Shown here piece after piece: positions 35,224-46,155 of a DNA stretch of 64,000 bases (positions are counted from its first letter, which is position 1; each line of letters begins with the position of its first letter). The DNA lies in NCBI GenBank assembly GCA_033961575.1, contig CM066730.1, positions 114,789,523 through 114,853,522 on the forward strand, read 5' to 3'. The position numbers were made by a program, and so were the translations under genes. This DNA is from Aselliscus stoliczkanus. Taxonomy: Eukaryota; Chordata; Mammalia; Chiroptera; Hipposideridae. Below the pieces are notes generated by a model that did not search any database, was not told where the DNA came from, and saw only the letters and a program-made list of their open reading frames with translations.

Positions 35224-35454
35224 CCCTAGCCCATTGCTGCACTGTTGTTCTGTTTGAAAATGCTCTCTTCCCTCCACTTTCCCTCCTGAGCGAAGTCATT
35301 ACCTGTATGTGTGAGTTCTCCCTCTCCATTCCCCGCCAGGCTCCTCACTCCCCCAAAATGCAGTCTCATCAACATCATAGGAACATATGGGGGCCCCTGA
35401 GGTTCATTGTAAAAGTAGATACAAGAGTTCAACCAACAGAAATGTGACCTTGAT

Positions 35455-35922
35455 ACTGGCTCTCAGAGTGAGACGTCCACTGTCAGCCTTAGCAAGGAGA
35501 ACAACAATTTCTGAAAATAACCGTCAGTTTAACGAATTAACATTAAGCCCCCTAACTGGTCTTCATGCTTCCAGATTTACCCTCTTCTACCCCTAGTTCT
35601 TTTTCAATAAAGCAGCCAAAAATGCTCTTTGAAAATATAATCATAGTGTGTCTTTCCCTAAGGTTCCCATGGCCCTTAGAATACCTCTAGTTTCTTACCA
35701 GGACAACATGCTCTGCCACATGCCTACCTGGCCAGGCTCATCTCTTACCACAGTTCTCACATTCACTATGCTCCCCCATCCTTTCTACTCCTCACTGCTT
35801 TGGGGCCTTTGCATCAGTGGGTCCCTCAACCTCAATGATGATGTACATGTAACTGGTTACTCCTTGCCTTCAAGTCTCAAACAGAAGAGAAGTCACCTTT
35901 TCTGGGAGCCCTTCCCTGAATA

Positions 35923-35968
<46 letters not shown>

Positions 35969-36165
35969 GCATACTATCATATCTTCTGGTTTTATTTTTA
36001 ATAACAATCTTATTCTACAATGATTGCTACAATCCTTGGTTTACCTGTACCTGTCTTTCCCCCCATAGAATGTAAACCCCTCTTGAGCAGGGACCTTATT
36101 GGTTTTGTCACATCTACTGTTCCTGGCACACAATAGATGCTCAAAATATTTCTCAAATTAAGGTT
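35455..36165 (+). repeat. L2 LINE 3' region, sense, with (CA)n inside
   Basis: Long L2 3' text: 'ttcccatggcccttagaata', 'ctggccaggctcatctctta', 'ctttggggcctttgcatcag', 'gggagcccttccctgaatac', '(CA)n', 'atagaatgtaaacccctctt', 'ctggcacacaatagatgctc'. Very typical order. 5' edge approximate. Confidence 0.78.
35924..35965 (+). repeat. (CA)n microsatellite
   Basis: Uninterrupted CA repeat of about 21 units within the L2 copy. Confidence 0.97.
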
Positions 36166-36169
36166 TTTA

Positions 36170-36870
36170 TGACAGGCACTGCACTAGGCATGGAAACTAC
36201 ACTGATCATCAAGTCCCTGCCTAGAGGAGGAAACAAATAGGAAAATAATCTTTAAAAGCAAGAACACTTTAACAGTGCAATGGTGGTGTGCTACAGTGGA
36301 GTTCTACATGGGAGTAGAGCCCTGTCCCCAGTTAAACCACCACAGTATCACTAGAGCAAGATAGGTGATCTTATCGCCAAGATTTGGTACTTAAATGGAT
36401 TGACTGTGCCCTGAAGTTAAACACCAAAAACCAAACTGAAAAGAAGGTGGTTCCTGGTTCAATACACGGACTCTGTTACTAACTCACCCTGCTGTGCAAA
36501 TTTATTAAAGCAGTCTCCAAATAAACAAGTCCTAAAACTAATCAGGAAGTGGAAAAACATAAAAATAATCCCCAGCCCACAACACACACCCATGAAAACA
36601 AGAAATAAAGAAAAATGTTCTATATAAAACCCGTGGGGCCAAACTCTGTCCTCAATTAGTGGAGCAGGCTGCCAGCAAAAGTCAATGGAGGTTTTCAGTC
36701 CAATAATAGAGGCAGGATTGGGGCCCACTATGCATTGCATTCACTTTTAGGTAATAAATCAGGAATGTCAAGTGGGTGTGTTTTGGCCTTGCTGACATAG
36801 TAATTAAACTGAACAGCACTATCTTCCATGTTGAGATCCAGTGGAGCTCAAAGCAGCAGCCAAGGAGGTT
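36170..36870. other. No gene recognised; antisense L2-like scrap at 36170-36245
   Basis: 'gacaggcactgcactaggca' and 'aagtccctgcctagaggagg' at the start fit an antisense L2 3' end. The remainder appears single-copy. Confidence 0.45.
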
Positions 36871-36872
36871 TT

Positions 36873-36875
<3 letters not shown>

Positions 36876-36922
<47 letters not shown>
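36876..36922 (+). repeat. (TG)n microsatellite
   Basis: Uninterrupted TG repeat of about 23 units. Confidence 0.97.
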
Positions 36923-36924
<2 letters not shown>

Positions 36925-36984
36925 AGATCCCCTGCATGGGCTGTGTGAGGCATCACTGGAAGGGAGGGAACTCTTCCAGCCAGG

Positions 36985-37168
36985 CCACGGCCCTGCCCAG
37001 GACTGGCAACATAATTTGTGGGGCCCAGGACAAAATAGAATTGCATCATGCTCAAGAAAGAATTAAGAATTTCAAGATGAAGACAACAAAGCATTAAGCC
37101 AAGCCCAGGGCCCTTTTGAACATGGGGTCCTGTGTGGCTGCACAAGTCGCACACCCATGAAGCTGGCC
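36985..37168. mobile_element. Possible old non-autonomous DNA transposon
   Basis: 'gtggggcccaggacaaaat', 'aagaatttcaagatgaagac', 'gcattaagccaagcccaggg' and 'gcacacccatgaagctggcc' resemble a dispersed mammalian repeat that I associate with hAT-like elements. No clean terminal repeats or target duplication could be fixed. Confidence 0.35.
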
Positions 37169-37229
37169 CTTAGAGTAGGAATAATACTGGAAAAGCAGCT
37201 TGGGATCAGACTTAAAGATCTCCATCAGC

Positions 37230-37445
37230 ATCACAGCTGACAATTTTTGAGCACTTCCTGTGTACCAGGAACTGTTCTAAGTACTTTACACAAAGTAGCC
37301 ACATTGATTCCTCACAATAAGCACATCAGACAAGAAGCCAATTATCCCCATTTTATGCTGATGAATTTGAGCTGTCCAAGGTCATGCAGCTTCTAAGTGA
37401 TCAAACTGAGATTCGAACTCAAGGAGGCCGCTTTCTTAACCACCT
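37230..37445 (-). repeat. MIR SINE, antisense
   Basis: 'tgtaccaggaactgttctaa', 'ccccattttatgctgatgaa', 'gagattcgaactcaaggagg' and 'ctttcttaaccacc' follow antisense MIR order almost end to end. Confidence 0.88.
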
Positions 37446-37529
37446 TCTCACCATGTTAGTCAGTGCACATTCTGTTCCTCTCACCCTGACAGGCGTCTCA
37501 CCCATATCTCCTGAGACTGATTTCCATCA

Positions 37530-37755
37530 CAATCATGGACTGCCTGAATCCAAATATCCACTTTGTGGCTTGCTACTTGTATGGCCTTGAACAAGTTATT
37601 GTTAATTATTTTTTGAACTATGACCACTTTAAGTCCACGTTTCTTCACCTGAATAAAAGAAATTAACTAGTCCCTATCTCATAGTATTGTTGTAAGAACT
37701 TATTGAGTTAATTGAAGTGTCAAGCTCATAGGAAGTACTAAATGTTATCTGCTGC
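37530..37755 (+). repeat. MIR SINE, sense
   Basis: 'tatggccttgaacaagttat', 'acgtttcttcacctgaataa', 'tatctcatagtattgttgta' and 'aagctcataggaagtactaa' fit MIR. It runs directly into an (ATT)n tract. Confidence 0.78.
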
Positions 37756-37756
37756 A

Positions 37757-37787
<31 letters not shown>
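37756..37787 (+). repeat. (ATT)n microsatellite
   Basis: About ten TTA units at the 3' end of the MIR copy. Confidence 0.95.
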
Positions 37788-37788
<1 letters not shown>

Positions 37789-37911
37789 TTGAAAACCTTA
37801 CATAAAAAATTTCAAGCTAATTGCAGCTGCTTGCTCTTTTCTCCTATTTGCTGGAATTTCTAGCAATGGGAAACTATAGCCTATCATATTTTGCTTGGGA
37901 ATTTACACATT

Positions 37912-38015
37912 AGCCTAACAATAATAATAAAAATAATAATAGCTCCCGTGTATTGAAACTTACCATATACCAGGAACTTTACATAAATTATGTCATTTAT
38001 TCCATAAAATTTAAT
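37912..38015 (-). repeat. MIR SINE fragment, antisense
   Basis: 'aataatagctcccgtgtatt', 'taccatataccaggaacttt' and 'attatgtcatttattcc' fit the antisense MIR 3' end. Confidence 0.7.
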
Positions 38016-38019
38016 GAAT

Positions 38020-39305
38020 GGTGTCAAGATAGTTAAATAAAAAAAGAATAGACTTTTTAACAAATGATGTTAGGACAACTGGAAATCCATATATTTATAT
38101 ACAGAAGAATAAAGGTGGAACCCTCCTTATACCATATATAAAAATACAAAATTGATTAAATACCTAAAAGTAAAAGCTAAATTATATAACTCTTAGAGGG
38201 AACATAGGAGTAAATCCTCGTGACCTTATTAAGCAATGGTTTCATAGACATGACACCAAAAGTACAAGTTACAAAAGAAAAAATGGATAAATTGGACTTT
38301 GCCAAAATTAAAAGCTTTTGTGCTTCAAAGGACATCATCAAGAGAGTGAAAAGCAACACATAAAATAGAAAAAGAACTTTTTGCAAATCATATATTTGCT
38401 AAGGAACTTATCCAGAATGTATAAAGGTCTTTTAAAACTCAACAAGAAAAAGACAAATAACCCAAAAACAAATCAAATCAACAAATCATTTTAATATATA
38501 CATCTGCTAAGAAAATATATAAACACATGATAAGATGTTGTACATCATTAGTCATTAGGGAAATACAAATCAAAATTATAATATGAAACCACTTCCTACC
38601 CACTAAGATTGCTAAAATCAAGAGGACATGTAATAAAAAGTGCTATTGAGTATGTGAAGAAGTCGGAACCCTCAGTTATTGCTGGTGGGATTATAAAATG
38701 GTAAAAGTGCTTTGGAAAACATTTAGGCAGGTCCTCAAAAAGTTAAGCATAGAGTTTCCATAAGATCCAGAAATTTCATTCCTAGGCATACACCCACAAG
38801 ATAAAAATATATATCCATAAAAAACCCTATACATAAATGTCCATAGCATTATTCCTAATAGCTAAAAAAGGTAGAATTAACTTAAATATTCATCAACATA
38901 TCAGATGAATAAACAAAATATGGTATATTCATACAATGGAAGATTATTTAGCAATAAAAAGGAATGAAGTAGATACATGCTACAAAGTGGATGAATCTTG
39001 GAAACATTGTGTTAAGTGAAAGAAGACAGTCACAGAAGACCACACATTGTATGATTTCATTTATATGAAATGTCTAGAATAGACAAATCCATAGAGACAG
39101 AAAGCAGATTAGTGGTTTTCAGAGGCTAGGGGAAAGAAATGGGAGTGACTGCTAATGGTATGAGTTTCTTTTGGGGGTGATGAAAATGTTCTAGAATTAA
39201 ATAGTGCTGATGGTTGCACACTATAAGTATACTAAAAACCACTGAAATCATTTTAAAAAGTGATTTTATATGGTATGTAAATTATATCTCAATGAAGCTG
39301 TTACT
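38020..39305 (+). repeat. L1 LINE ORF2 end and 3'UTR
   Basis: About 1.3 kb of late ORF2 plus 3'UTR: 'gttaggacaactggaaatcc', 'ttggactttgccaaaattaa', 'tgcttcaaaggacatcatca', 'gatgttgtacatcattagtc', 'tttggaaaacatttaggcag', 'gtggttttcagaggctaggg', ending 'aattatatctcaatgaagct'. Many frameshifts. Same family type as 8885-10890. Confidence 0.9.
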
Positions 39306-39334
39306 AACAACAAAACCCCTACAAACCTAATGAG

Positions 39335-39480
39335 ATCAGTCTCATTCTTTCTGTTTTGTGGACAAGGGAACTGAGGTTCAGAGTAAGTAACTTGCTCAGG
39401 GTCAAAGAGCAAGGCAATCAGAGCTGCTTTCTAAACCTCCATGCATCTCATTTGCACCTCTATGCCTTACTAAACTGCCT
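39335..39480 (-). repeat. MIR SINE, antisense
   Basis: 'ttgtggacaagggaactgag', 'gttcagagtaagtaacttgc' and 'agcaaggcaatcagagctgc' match antisense MIR. Confidence 0.75.
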
Positions 39481-40107
39481 CTAAAGCTTGGGAAATGAAA
39501 GAAAGAAAAAAAAAAACCCACCTCAAGAGAAGGAAGAGGCTCCAGCCACAGCTGGCTTAGGTCTGCAGTCACTTAATTGAATCCTCATTTCCCAGGTCCT
39601 TTACTGCCAGCTTGATCCTAGGTCCCGGGCAGATGGGCATGTGGCAAGGCACATGGGAAGCCTATGAAAGGTCATAAACCTTATGTCAGTATGACCACCG
39701 ACCCAGACTGTGGCCTACTGGCTCCGATCAAGAAGTCTATCCCAACAATCGATAGTAATGGCAGAGGTTCAATCCAATTGCTCACAAATCCCCATCCATC
39801 ATTAGGACAGCAGAATGATGGCGCTGTCCTTGCTCAGTCCTAGCCTTTCACATTCCCAGGCTTAATGCAAGTAGATGGTCCTTTCGCCCTTAATGATTCC
39901 TCATTTCGGAGCACCAAAGCTTCTCCTGAAGTAGTACCCAATATATCCTCCTATTATTTATTATACATCGTTATTTACTATGGGCTATATATCATAGTTC
40001 TCTGCTGACCTGCCTTTCTCTACTCGCTCCTCTGTACCATTCTTAACTGTGCTCTATTCATTTTTTAAATTTCCCATGTTATAGAAACGTCCCATCACTT
40101 GTTAACA
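39481..40107. other. No gene or repeat recognised
   Basis: Apparently single-copy DNA. 39740-39930 has more CpG and is repeat-free, and could be conserved, but no coding frame is evident. Confidence 0.45.
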
Positions 40108-40255
40108 AAAGTTCTACCATTTCCTGAGTGTATACTATGTGCCAGGTTCTGGGCTAAGCTTTTATGAGCCTGATTATATTTTGATTCTCCCAACAAGGCT
40201 TTGAGGTAGAGATGATCACAAACCCAATTTTACAGCTAGTAAATGGCAGCCCAAT
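40108..40255 (-). repeat. MIR SINE, antisense
   Basis: 'gagtgtatactatgtgccag', 'gttctgggctaagcttttat' and 'cccaattttacagctagtaa' match antisense MIR. Confidence 0.78.
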
Positions 40256-42270
40256 AAATCTCTTTGAATTTCTCTGGAATGTATTCTTGGTCAGTGTAAA
40301 TATTCTTCTTTCTGGCTCACACTGGTAAAGGTATGGGGTATGTTTTCATTGATTTAGATCTTGCTGTATGTACCTAGCAGAGATGCCAGGCAGGGGTGGT
40401 GTCGACTGTAACAGAACAGACAAACAGTGCTCTCTTGGATTTGATCATAAATATCATCTCAGGGTTCAGCTGCCTAAATGTCAATCTTTCCATTTAGAAG
40501 GCAAGTTTACACAATTGTGTACTTGAGAATGACCTTTGTTAGAATTTCTCTTACTATACTAAAGCAAAGTGAGGAATGAGGCTGTGATGTTAAAGTCTGA
40601 GTAATCTAGTTGAAAGTCTCTTTTTCTTTTTGTAGAGGTTGTAATGTTTTCCTATATATTGGGGTCATTTTTCTGACGAAGGGCTATGTCACCCACAGCC
40701 TGGCAGTTGGTAACAATTTTATGAAGTTTAGGCAATCACCTTCAATGAGTAAGGCAAGTCATGAAAAATGGGACAATTGTCCCTCTATTGACAATTGCCT
40801 TGTAGAAGAATTTGAGGTGTTTTACCTACATCACAAGTACTCAGTGTTTAAAACCAGCTATCTAGTTCAGAATCCATAAGCCAGGACTTGAAAATCTCCT
40901 CAAGCTTCTTGTTTGTGATGTCAGTAATGGCCAAGATTCTCACATATTCATCATCTCTTCACAACACTCACAAAAGTCCATTTATAAGGGGCTTTCCAGT
41001 TTAAACTTCACACTCAAGGACAAAATTTGGGACATCAGTTCTCACTGGCACGTATATGAGAATAAGTGAGGAAGGCATGAAATATCCCTCTGTCTGCCTT
41101 CTCTTGTCTTGGCCCAGTGTGCCATCTTAGATTCCCATTTGTACCCTATGCAACCAGGTCACCAAGGCTTTGCTGTCCTTGCCTATTCCCACCTCATCTT
41201 ACCACCATCTGGAAAGTGGAGTTTTCTTGTTGTGGTGATGTGTGTTTTTGGTGGGATGAGGTTTGAAGTTTCTATTTCTGTGTCAGTTTGGGCTGCTATT
41301 TGTATATATTTGTTTTGTTTTATTACATTTGGCAGAGGAAGGTTTATGAGATGGAACATCTCTTTTCATTAATGATTGCTCTCTTTTCTTGGACCCTGCC
41401 CCTCTTCCACCACCTGGTACTTCATCTTTCCTAATCTCCTTGCTTCCAATAACTCAGCATCCTCATGCTACCTGCTGGCTATCCTAAGTCTGTGCCTGGC
41501 CCAAGGAGAAAAATGGGGAGAAGGGTGAGGGAGAATGTTCGATGTCAATCAAAACCAGAGCAGGCTGGGTTAGTTTGGAGCAGCCTTGAGCTACTGGAAG
41601 CTAAAGCAACTTTGATACCAGCCAGAGGTCCACTTGATCTTTGTGGATATGGAGAAAATTGTCTAGAACCCACCTCACCCACTCTGTGGCCTCTGGAAAC
41701 CCAAAGCTCTCTGCCAGATTTCTGTTCATTCCAGGGACCTCTCCTCAAGTTGTTGACTCCAATTTCTTAACTAGCTGCTTCTGTCCCATACACATTAACC
41801 TTAGCATGGAATCTAATGCCTTCTTCATTTACCATAATCAAAATAGAAAGATCTTTCTTCCAATTCATGCACAGGTTTATAAACTTCCCCAAAATGTCCC
41901 AGGCAGGTGTATGCTCTCTCCCTCCTGCCACCTCTGCTCTTCCTCACCTCACTCCTCAATTCCAGTCACCCATCTCCACACTTTTCTCCAATTATCTGGC
42001 AGAGCAGCTTCCCTCCCTCCACTCTGGAGACCCTCGGCCAGTCCAGACACTTCTCCTCAAGAACCATCAGGTATCTCTTTAACCAAAGACTCACCTCCCT
42101 TCAGAGAAACTGTTGCCAATTATTAGAATAATAAAATTGTCTCTGCTCTGTGACCCTGGGGAACCCTGGGATTGTTCAGAAAATGGGAAGAGGTCATGTT
42201 CTGCTGCTGGGAGCAAAGATGAAGTTAGGTAATAGGGAGGGAAGGCAGGCAGGAACCAAATAAGTAGATT
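40256..42270. other. No gene recognised; 14-bp palindrome at about 40768-40781
   Basis: About 2 kb. GGGACAATTGTCCC is a perfect 14-bp palindrome with 'gacaattg' repeated just after. 41770-42130 is pyrimidine-rich and may be a worn L2 3' region. Overlapping open frames up to 161 codons (41641-42126) reflect that composition. Confidence 0.45.
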
Positions 42271-42287
42271 AAAATTTAGACTGCACA

Positions 42288-42891
42288 GGGCCTGCCAAGT
42301 GGCTCAGTTGGATAAGAGCTTGCTCAAGAGGGCTGCCGGTTTGATTCCCACATGGGCCAGTGAGCTGTGTCCAAGCTGAGTTGTTGCTGAGCTGCCAACA
42401 GGTGGCAGCATGGCTCAGTTGGTGAGAGCACATGCTCCTAACAACAAGGTTGCCTGCTCCAGATGGTGGGCTAGGCCCACCTGCATCTAAAGACTGAACT
42501 CGGCACCTTACGCTGAGCTGCCTCCCAGGTGGCTCAGGGGATAGAGCGCATCCTTTTGATAACAAGGCTACCAGTTCAACTCCCACATGGGATGGTGGCT
42601 ACACCCACCCATAACTAAGATTGAACTTGGCACCTTGAACTGAGCGGCTGCCCAGATGGCTCAGTGGACAGACCATGCACTCTTAACAACGAGGCTGCTG
42701 TTTCGACTCCCACATGTGATGGTGGCTATGCCCACCCCCAACTAATTGAACACAACACCTTGAGCTGTGTGGTGTGACTGGACTTGGAGCTGAGCTTACT
42801 GGGCCCTCCACAACTGAGATTGAAGGACAACAATCTGGTTATTCCCCTTCCCCAATTCCCCAACATTGTTCCCCTCCCCCAATTCCCCAGT
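42288..42891 (+). repeat. Tetrameric tRNA-derived SINE
   Basis: Four tRNA-like units in direct order, each with a 'tggctcag..gg' A-box-like motif, at about 42300, 42412, 42530 and 42657, and 'gttcaactccca' / 'tttcgactccca' B-box-like motifs. It ends with 'ttccccttccccaattcccc' and 'gttcccctcccccaattccc', the same duplicated tail as the composite SINE. A partial duplication 'aaatttag' flanks it (42272-42279, 42892-42899). About 604 bp, unusually long for a SINE. Confidence 0.85.
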
Positions 42892-42904
42892 AAATTTAGC
42901 ACAG

Positions 42905-42990
42905 CGGAGAGTAGAGGAAAAGGGAGGAGAAAGAAGAGGAAGAGAGGGGACAGTAGAGGAGAGGAGGGGAGGGAGGGAAAGGGAGAGGGG

Positions 42991-43044
<54 letters not shown>
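42905..43044 (+). repeat. GA-rich tract ending in (GA)n
   Basis: Purine-only sequence, degenerate at first, then a pure GA dinucleotide run from about 42996. Directly abuts the tetrameric SINE. Confidence 0.95.
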
Positions 43045-43049
<5 letters not shown>

Positions 43050-43413
43050 GTGTTCATGGAGAAGAAAAATCAGTAGTTGGAAGTCTGCAGGAAAACCTTG
43101 ATGACAAAGACCTCAAGGCAAAAACAGCAAGGAAAGTGTTCACTGGAGCTAGGCTGCCCCAGAACTCTCTCTCAGCTCTAGGGAGACTCATGAGGGCGAG
43201 GGCTCCCTCCCAATAAGAATCTGGGCGTCCCAGAACTCTGGCATCTTATCTGTCACTCCAGAGCCATGGGCAGGCCCTGCTACAGACATGAGGCATTTGA
43301 CAGCTCAACCCATGAACTTCAGGATCCTCAAGTTCTACAAGAGACTTCAGAGTACTTTTGCTTCCCTGCAGCCTCAGGAGCTGATTTCAGCAACACTTTT
43401 GCCTAACAATGGT

Positions 43414-43438
43414 GGGTGGCAGGGTGGGGGGTGTTGGG
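43414..43438 (+). other. Canonical G-quadruplex motif
   Basis: Four G-tracts of at least three with loops of 5, 1 and 4 nt: GGG-TGGCA-GGG-T-GGGGGG-TGTT-GGG. Folding is predicted only. Confidence 0.65.
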
Positions 43439-43439
43439 T

Positions 43440-43630
43440 TAGAATACTGACTGAGCAATTAACTAGCTCTGTGGCCATTGGCAATCGTTTGAGTCTCAGT
43501 TTCTTTACCTATCAAATGGATTTTGTAACACCTGCCTTATAGGCTTCTTATGAGGACTAGGGACAATCTATAAAAGGCACAGGGTCTGACACATAGTGGG
43601 TGCTCAGTAAAGGGCAGCTGTTATGTCTTT
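43440..43630 (+). repeat. MIR SINE, sense
   Basis: 'aactagctctgtggccattg', 'tgagtctcagtttctttacc', 'ttatgaggactagggacaat' and 'gacacatagtgggtgctcag' follow MIR order. Confidence 0.85.
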
Positions 43631-43714
43631 GAATGTATATGAATTATTTATGTTTAATTACCATTGCAAACAATAATACATGTAATATGTCCCATTAATT
43701 TTGTTGTTAAAATT

Positions 43715-43774
43715 TTATTGAACTATGATCAGTGGTGTGTTGTTAAATATATACCACTGATTATAGTTAAATTA
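43715..43774. other. Imperfect inverted repeat (about 20-bp stem)
   Basis: 'tgaactatgatcagtggt' (43719-43736) pairs with 'accactgattatagttaa' (43753-43770), 16 of 18 bases plus one G-U as RNA, with a 16-nt loop. AT-rich, near no gene. Confidence 0.6.
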
Positions 43775-43799
43775 TAACCAGATGAGGGGAGTGGGCTGG

Positions 43800-44950
43800 G
43801 GAGCCTGATTTGTACTATTTGCTGACTTCCATGGCATCAATACTCCCATCATGGCCACTTTCAAACTCCCAATATGATGTCACTGCGCATGCAGTTGGGA
43901 AGAGATGGAGACCATCAGGAGCCATGTGAGTGGCTCCAGCACATTTTTGACTGTAATGTTCAAGTCTGTTCAGACGTGTTGGGATGTCACATGTTGATGC
44001 TCATAAATTACAGTTATGCACTTATAACAACCACAAAAAAGAGGAAATGTTGTATAATAGTTCTACTAACTCTAAAGTAGCATCTTAGCAGGTAGTAGGG
44101 ATTGCTCCTTTAGATCCCCACATTCACCGCCCCCGTTCCACTGCTATTTCTTGTCACCATTTGTGTTTTCATGATTCTTAAAGAAATAAACCCCTAACCG
44201 TTGTGTGTATGTGTGTGTGCATGTGTGCATGGGCACTAAGCTTTTCCACCATCTTCTCTGACTCTCCACATAAATGTGGATTATATTTGAAAATCAGCCT
44301 TGACTAAACTAAACTCTTCTAATAGCTTGTAACATCAACTTAATGGTAGATAAAATAAGAAAATTACATTCTCCTTCATTTAAACACTAAGCCCTTTTAA
44401 TTGTTTTATTAAAAAAAACTAATTTCCCCCTGTAATTATCAATATATTTCCATCACCCCAGGAAATAAAAAGACTTTTTTTCAGGGGCGTTTTTAACACC
44501 TGTAAACCTCCCAGATGTTAGAATCACTCTGTAAGAGCTAGAGAGGAAAAGCATTTGTTTTATAGTCTGGCAGTTTCTCAGTTTGCTTTATATTGTTTAA
44601 ATCCTTTCATTGTACTTTTGATTAGGGCTGGATAAATAATGTTTGGATTAAAAACCCAAACACACCCAGCTCCAGAACTTATTACTGTATGACTACACTC
44701 AGCATTCTTATTACCAGTTTCCCATATTCAACATTTAATGAAAATATATCTAGGTTTCAATGTAAGAATCAAGATGGTCATATACAGAATTGGAGGAGGC
44801 CCTAGGGGTCATCTCACTCCCACTTCTACTTTGCAAAGGGGCAAAATGAGGTCCAGAACAATACCATGGTTTGCCCACATTGTGTCATATAGACTTTTAC
44901 ATAACTCTAGACTGCTACAGCCATCGTCACTCCCCATGCCCTCATTCCCC
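43800..44950. other. No gene recognised
   Basis: AT-rich single-copy DNA with a short imperfect TG-rich run near 44203-44230. Confidence 0.45.
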
Positions 44951-44951
44951 T

Positions 44952-44953
<2 letters not shown>

Positions 44954-44998
<45 letters not shown>
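44954..44998 (+). repeat. (CA)n microsatellite
   Basis: Uninterrupted CA repeat of about 22 units. Confidence 0.97.
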
Positions 44999-45000
<2 letters not shown>

Positions 45001-45074
45001 GTGAGATGTACGGTTAAAATTCAGCAGAAATTAAAACACTGGATATGCCCAAAAAATATAAAAGGAATATTCAT

Positions 45075-45210
45075 AATCATTTATTTACTTGATAAATATT
45101 TATTGGATACCTTCTCTGTGCTGGGTACTGCCATTTTAATACTACATATTTTTAAGCTTATGACTGATACTCTTCTCCTTGAGCTCCTACAATTTTAATG
45201 TGGCATGCAG
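45075..45210 (-). repeat. L2 LINE 3' end, antisense
   Basis: 'gataaatatttattggatac', 'cttctctgtgctgggtactg' and 'ccttgagctcctacaatttt' match an antisense L2 3' end. Confidence 0.6.
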
Positions 45211-45499
45211 CCAGCCCTCTCAAATGGAAATAAAGAAAGCACTTGTAGACTTACCAATTGTGTTCACCAGAAACTTGACTACAAGATAGCATGAGGTTCA
45301 GATTTACATTTAGAAAAAGAAAAAAGAAAAGAAAAAAACCTGGGAATTTTGCTTCTTTGCGTAACTCTGGACTTTATAAAGACAATAGAGGATTTGAGGA
45401 AATGATCCAAGCCTTACAGTGGATGAAGAACACCCTATGGTTTGCTAGGCAGTTAACCAAAACATGATTGTGGACCATAAATTGTTCAGTGTTTCCCCC

Positions 45500-45725
45500 T
45501 AAGTCATACTACCAATGGAAAGAGAATGGTTTCTTGAATTAGGCAGTTCTAGGAACACACCCAGTGCCAGAACTTATCTATTGTGGGAACTACTTCAGCA
45601 AGTTACTCCACTCCTCTGAGCCACAGCTTCCTCATCCAAAAAAAAAATGGAATGATCCCATTTAGCTCAAAGGCTGGTCAGGAGATGAAACATAGCCATG
45701 GATGTAAAGTTTCTAGAATAGCATC
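45500..45725 (+). repeat. MIR SINE, sense
   Basis: 'cttgaattaggcagttctag', 'agcaagttactccactcctc', 'tgagccacagcttcctcatc' and 'aaaatggaatgatccca' follow MIR order. Confidence 0.78.
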
Positions 45726-45989
45726 CCACAGGATAATCACCCTGCACATTTGAGCTCCCATACTTCCCAGAGGGAAGGGGAGTAGACAGGAGAAAGAAAA
45801 TTCAGAGGATCAACAGGAGGAGAGGATGGATACAAAAGGACAGGGGTGGGGGGATGGTAAAGAATGGCTTAGACCCCAATAAACTTTAATTTTTTAAAAA
45901 AATGGCTAAGATATGGGGCGCAAAGAATAAGAAAGAATAAGGCTGCTGGTGAAGATCAAGAGGCTCTGAGAGCCCTCCTTAGACAGTGT

Positions 45990-46155
45990 TAACCCCCAGA
46001 TTCTGAAGGCTTTGGATAAGCTTCAGGCCTTCTCTGACCTAATCTTGAGGGTCACATGGTGTCACTTCTACTGCATTCTATTGGTTATAAGCAAGTCATA
46101 AGCACAGTCAGATTCAAAGGAGGGAAATTAGATTCCTCTTTGAAGTCAGGGTCCA
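45990..46155 (-). mobile_element. MLT1-like LTR fragment, antisense
   Basis: 'cacatggtgtcacttctact', 'gcattctattggttataagc', 'aagtcataagcacagtcaga' matches the part of MLT1-like LTRs that reads 'ttctattggttagaagcaag' in the reverse strand. Confidence 0.55.

Noticed and set aside
36776..37154. Open frames across the (TG)n tract encoding Cys-Val or Thr-His repeats
   Set aside because: Product of the dinucleotide microsatellite, not of a gene.
42288..42891. CRISPR-like or satellite array suggested by repeated 'tggctcag' units
   Set aside because: Units are diverged tRNA-like modules of one SINE with a defined tail, in a mammalian genome.
42784..43216. Arg/Glu-rich open frames
   Set aside because: They translate the GA tract and the SINE tail.
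45860..45915. Possible tiny L1 tail with duplication 'aatggcttaga'
   Set aside because: Repeat match is only an A/T-rich tail and the duplication is imperfect.
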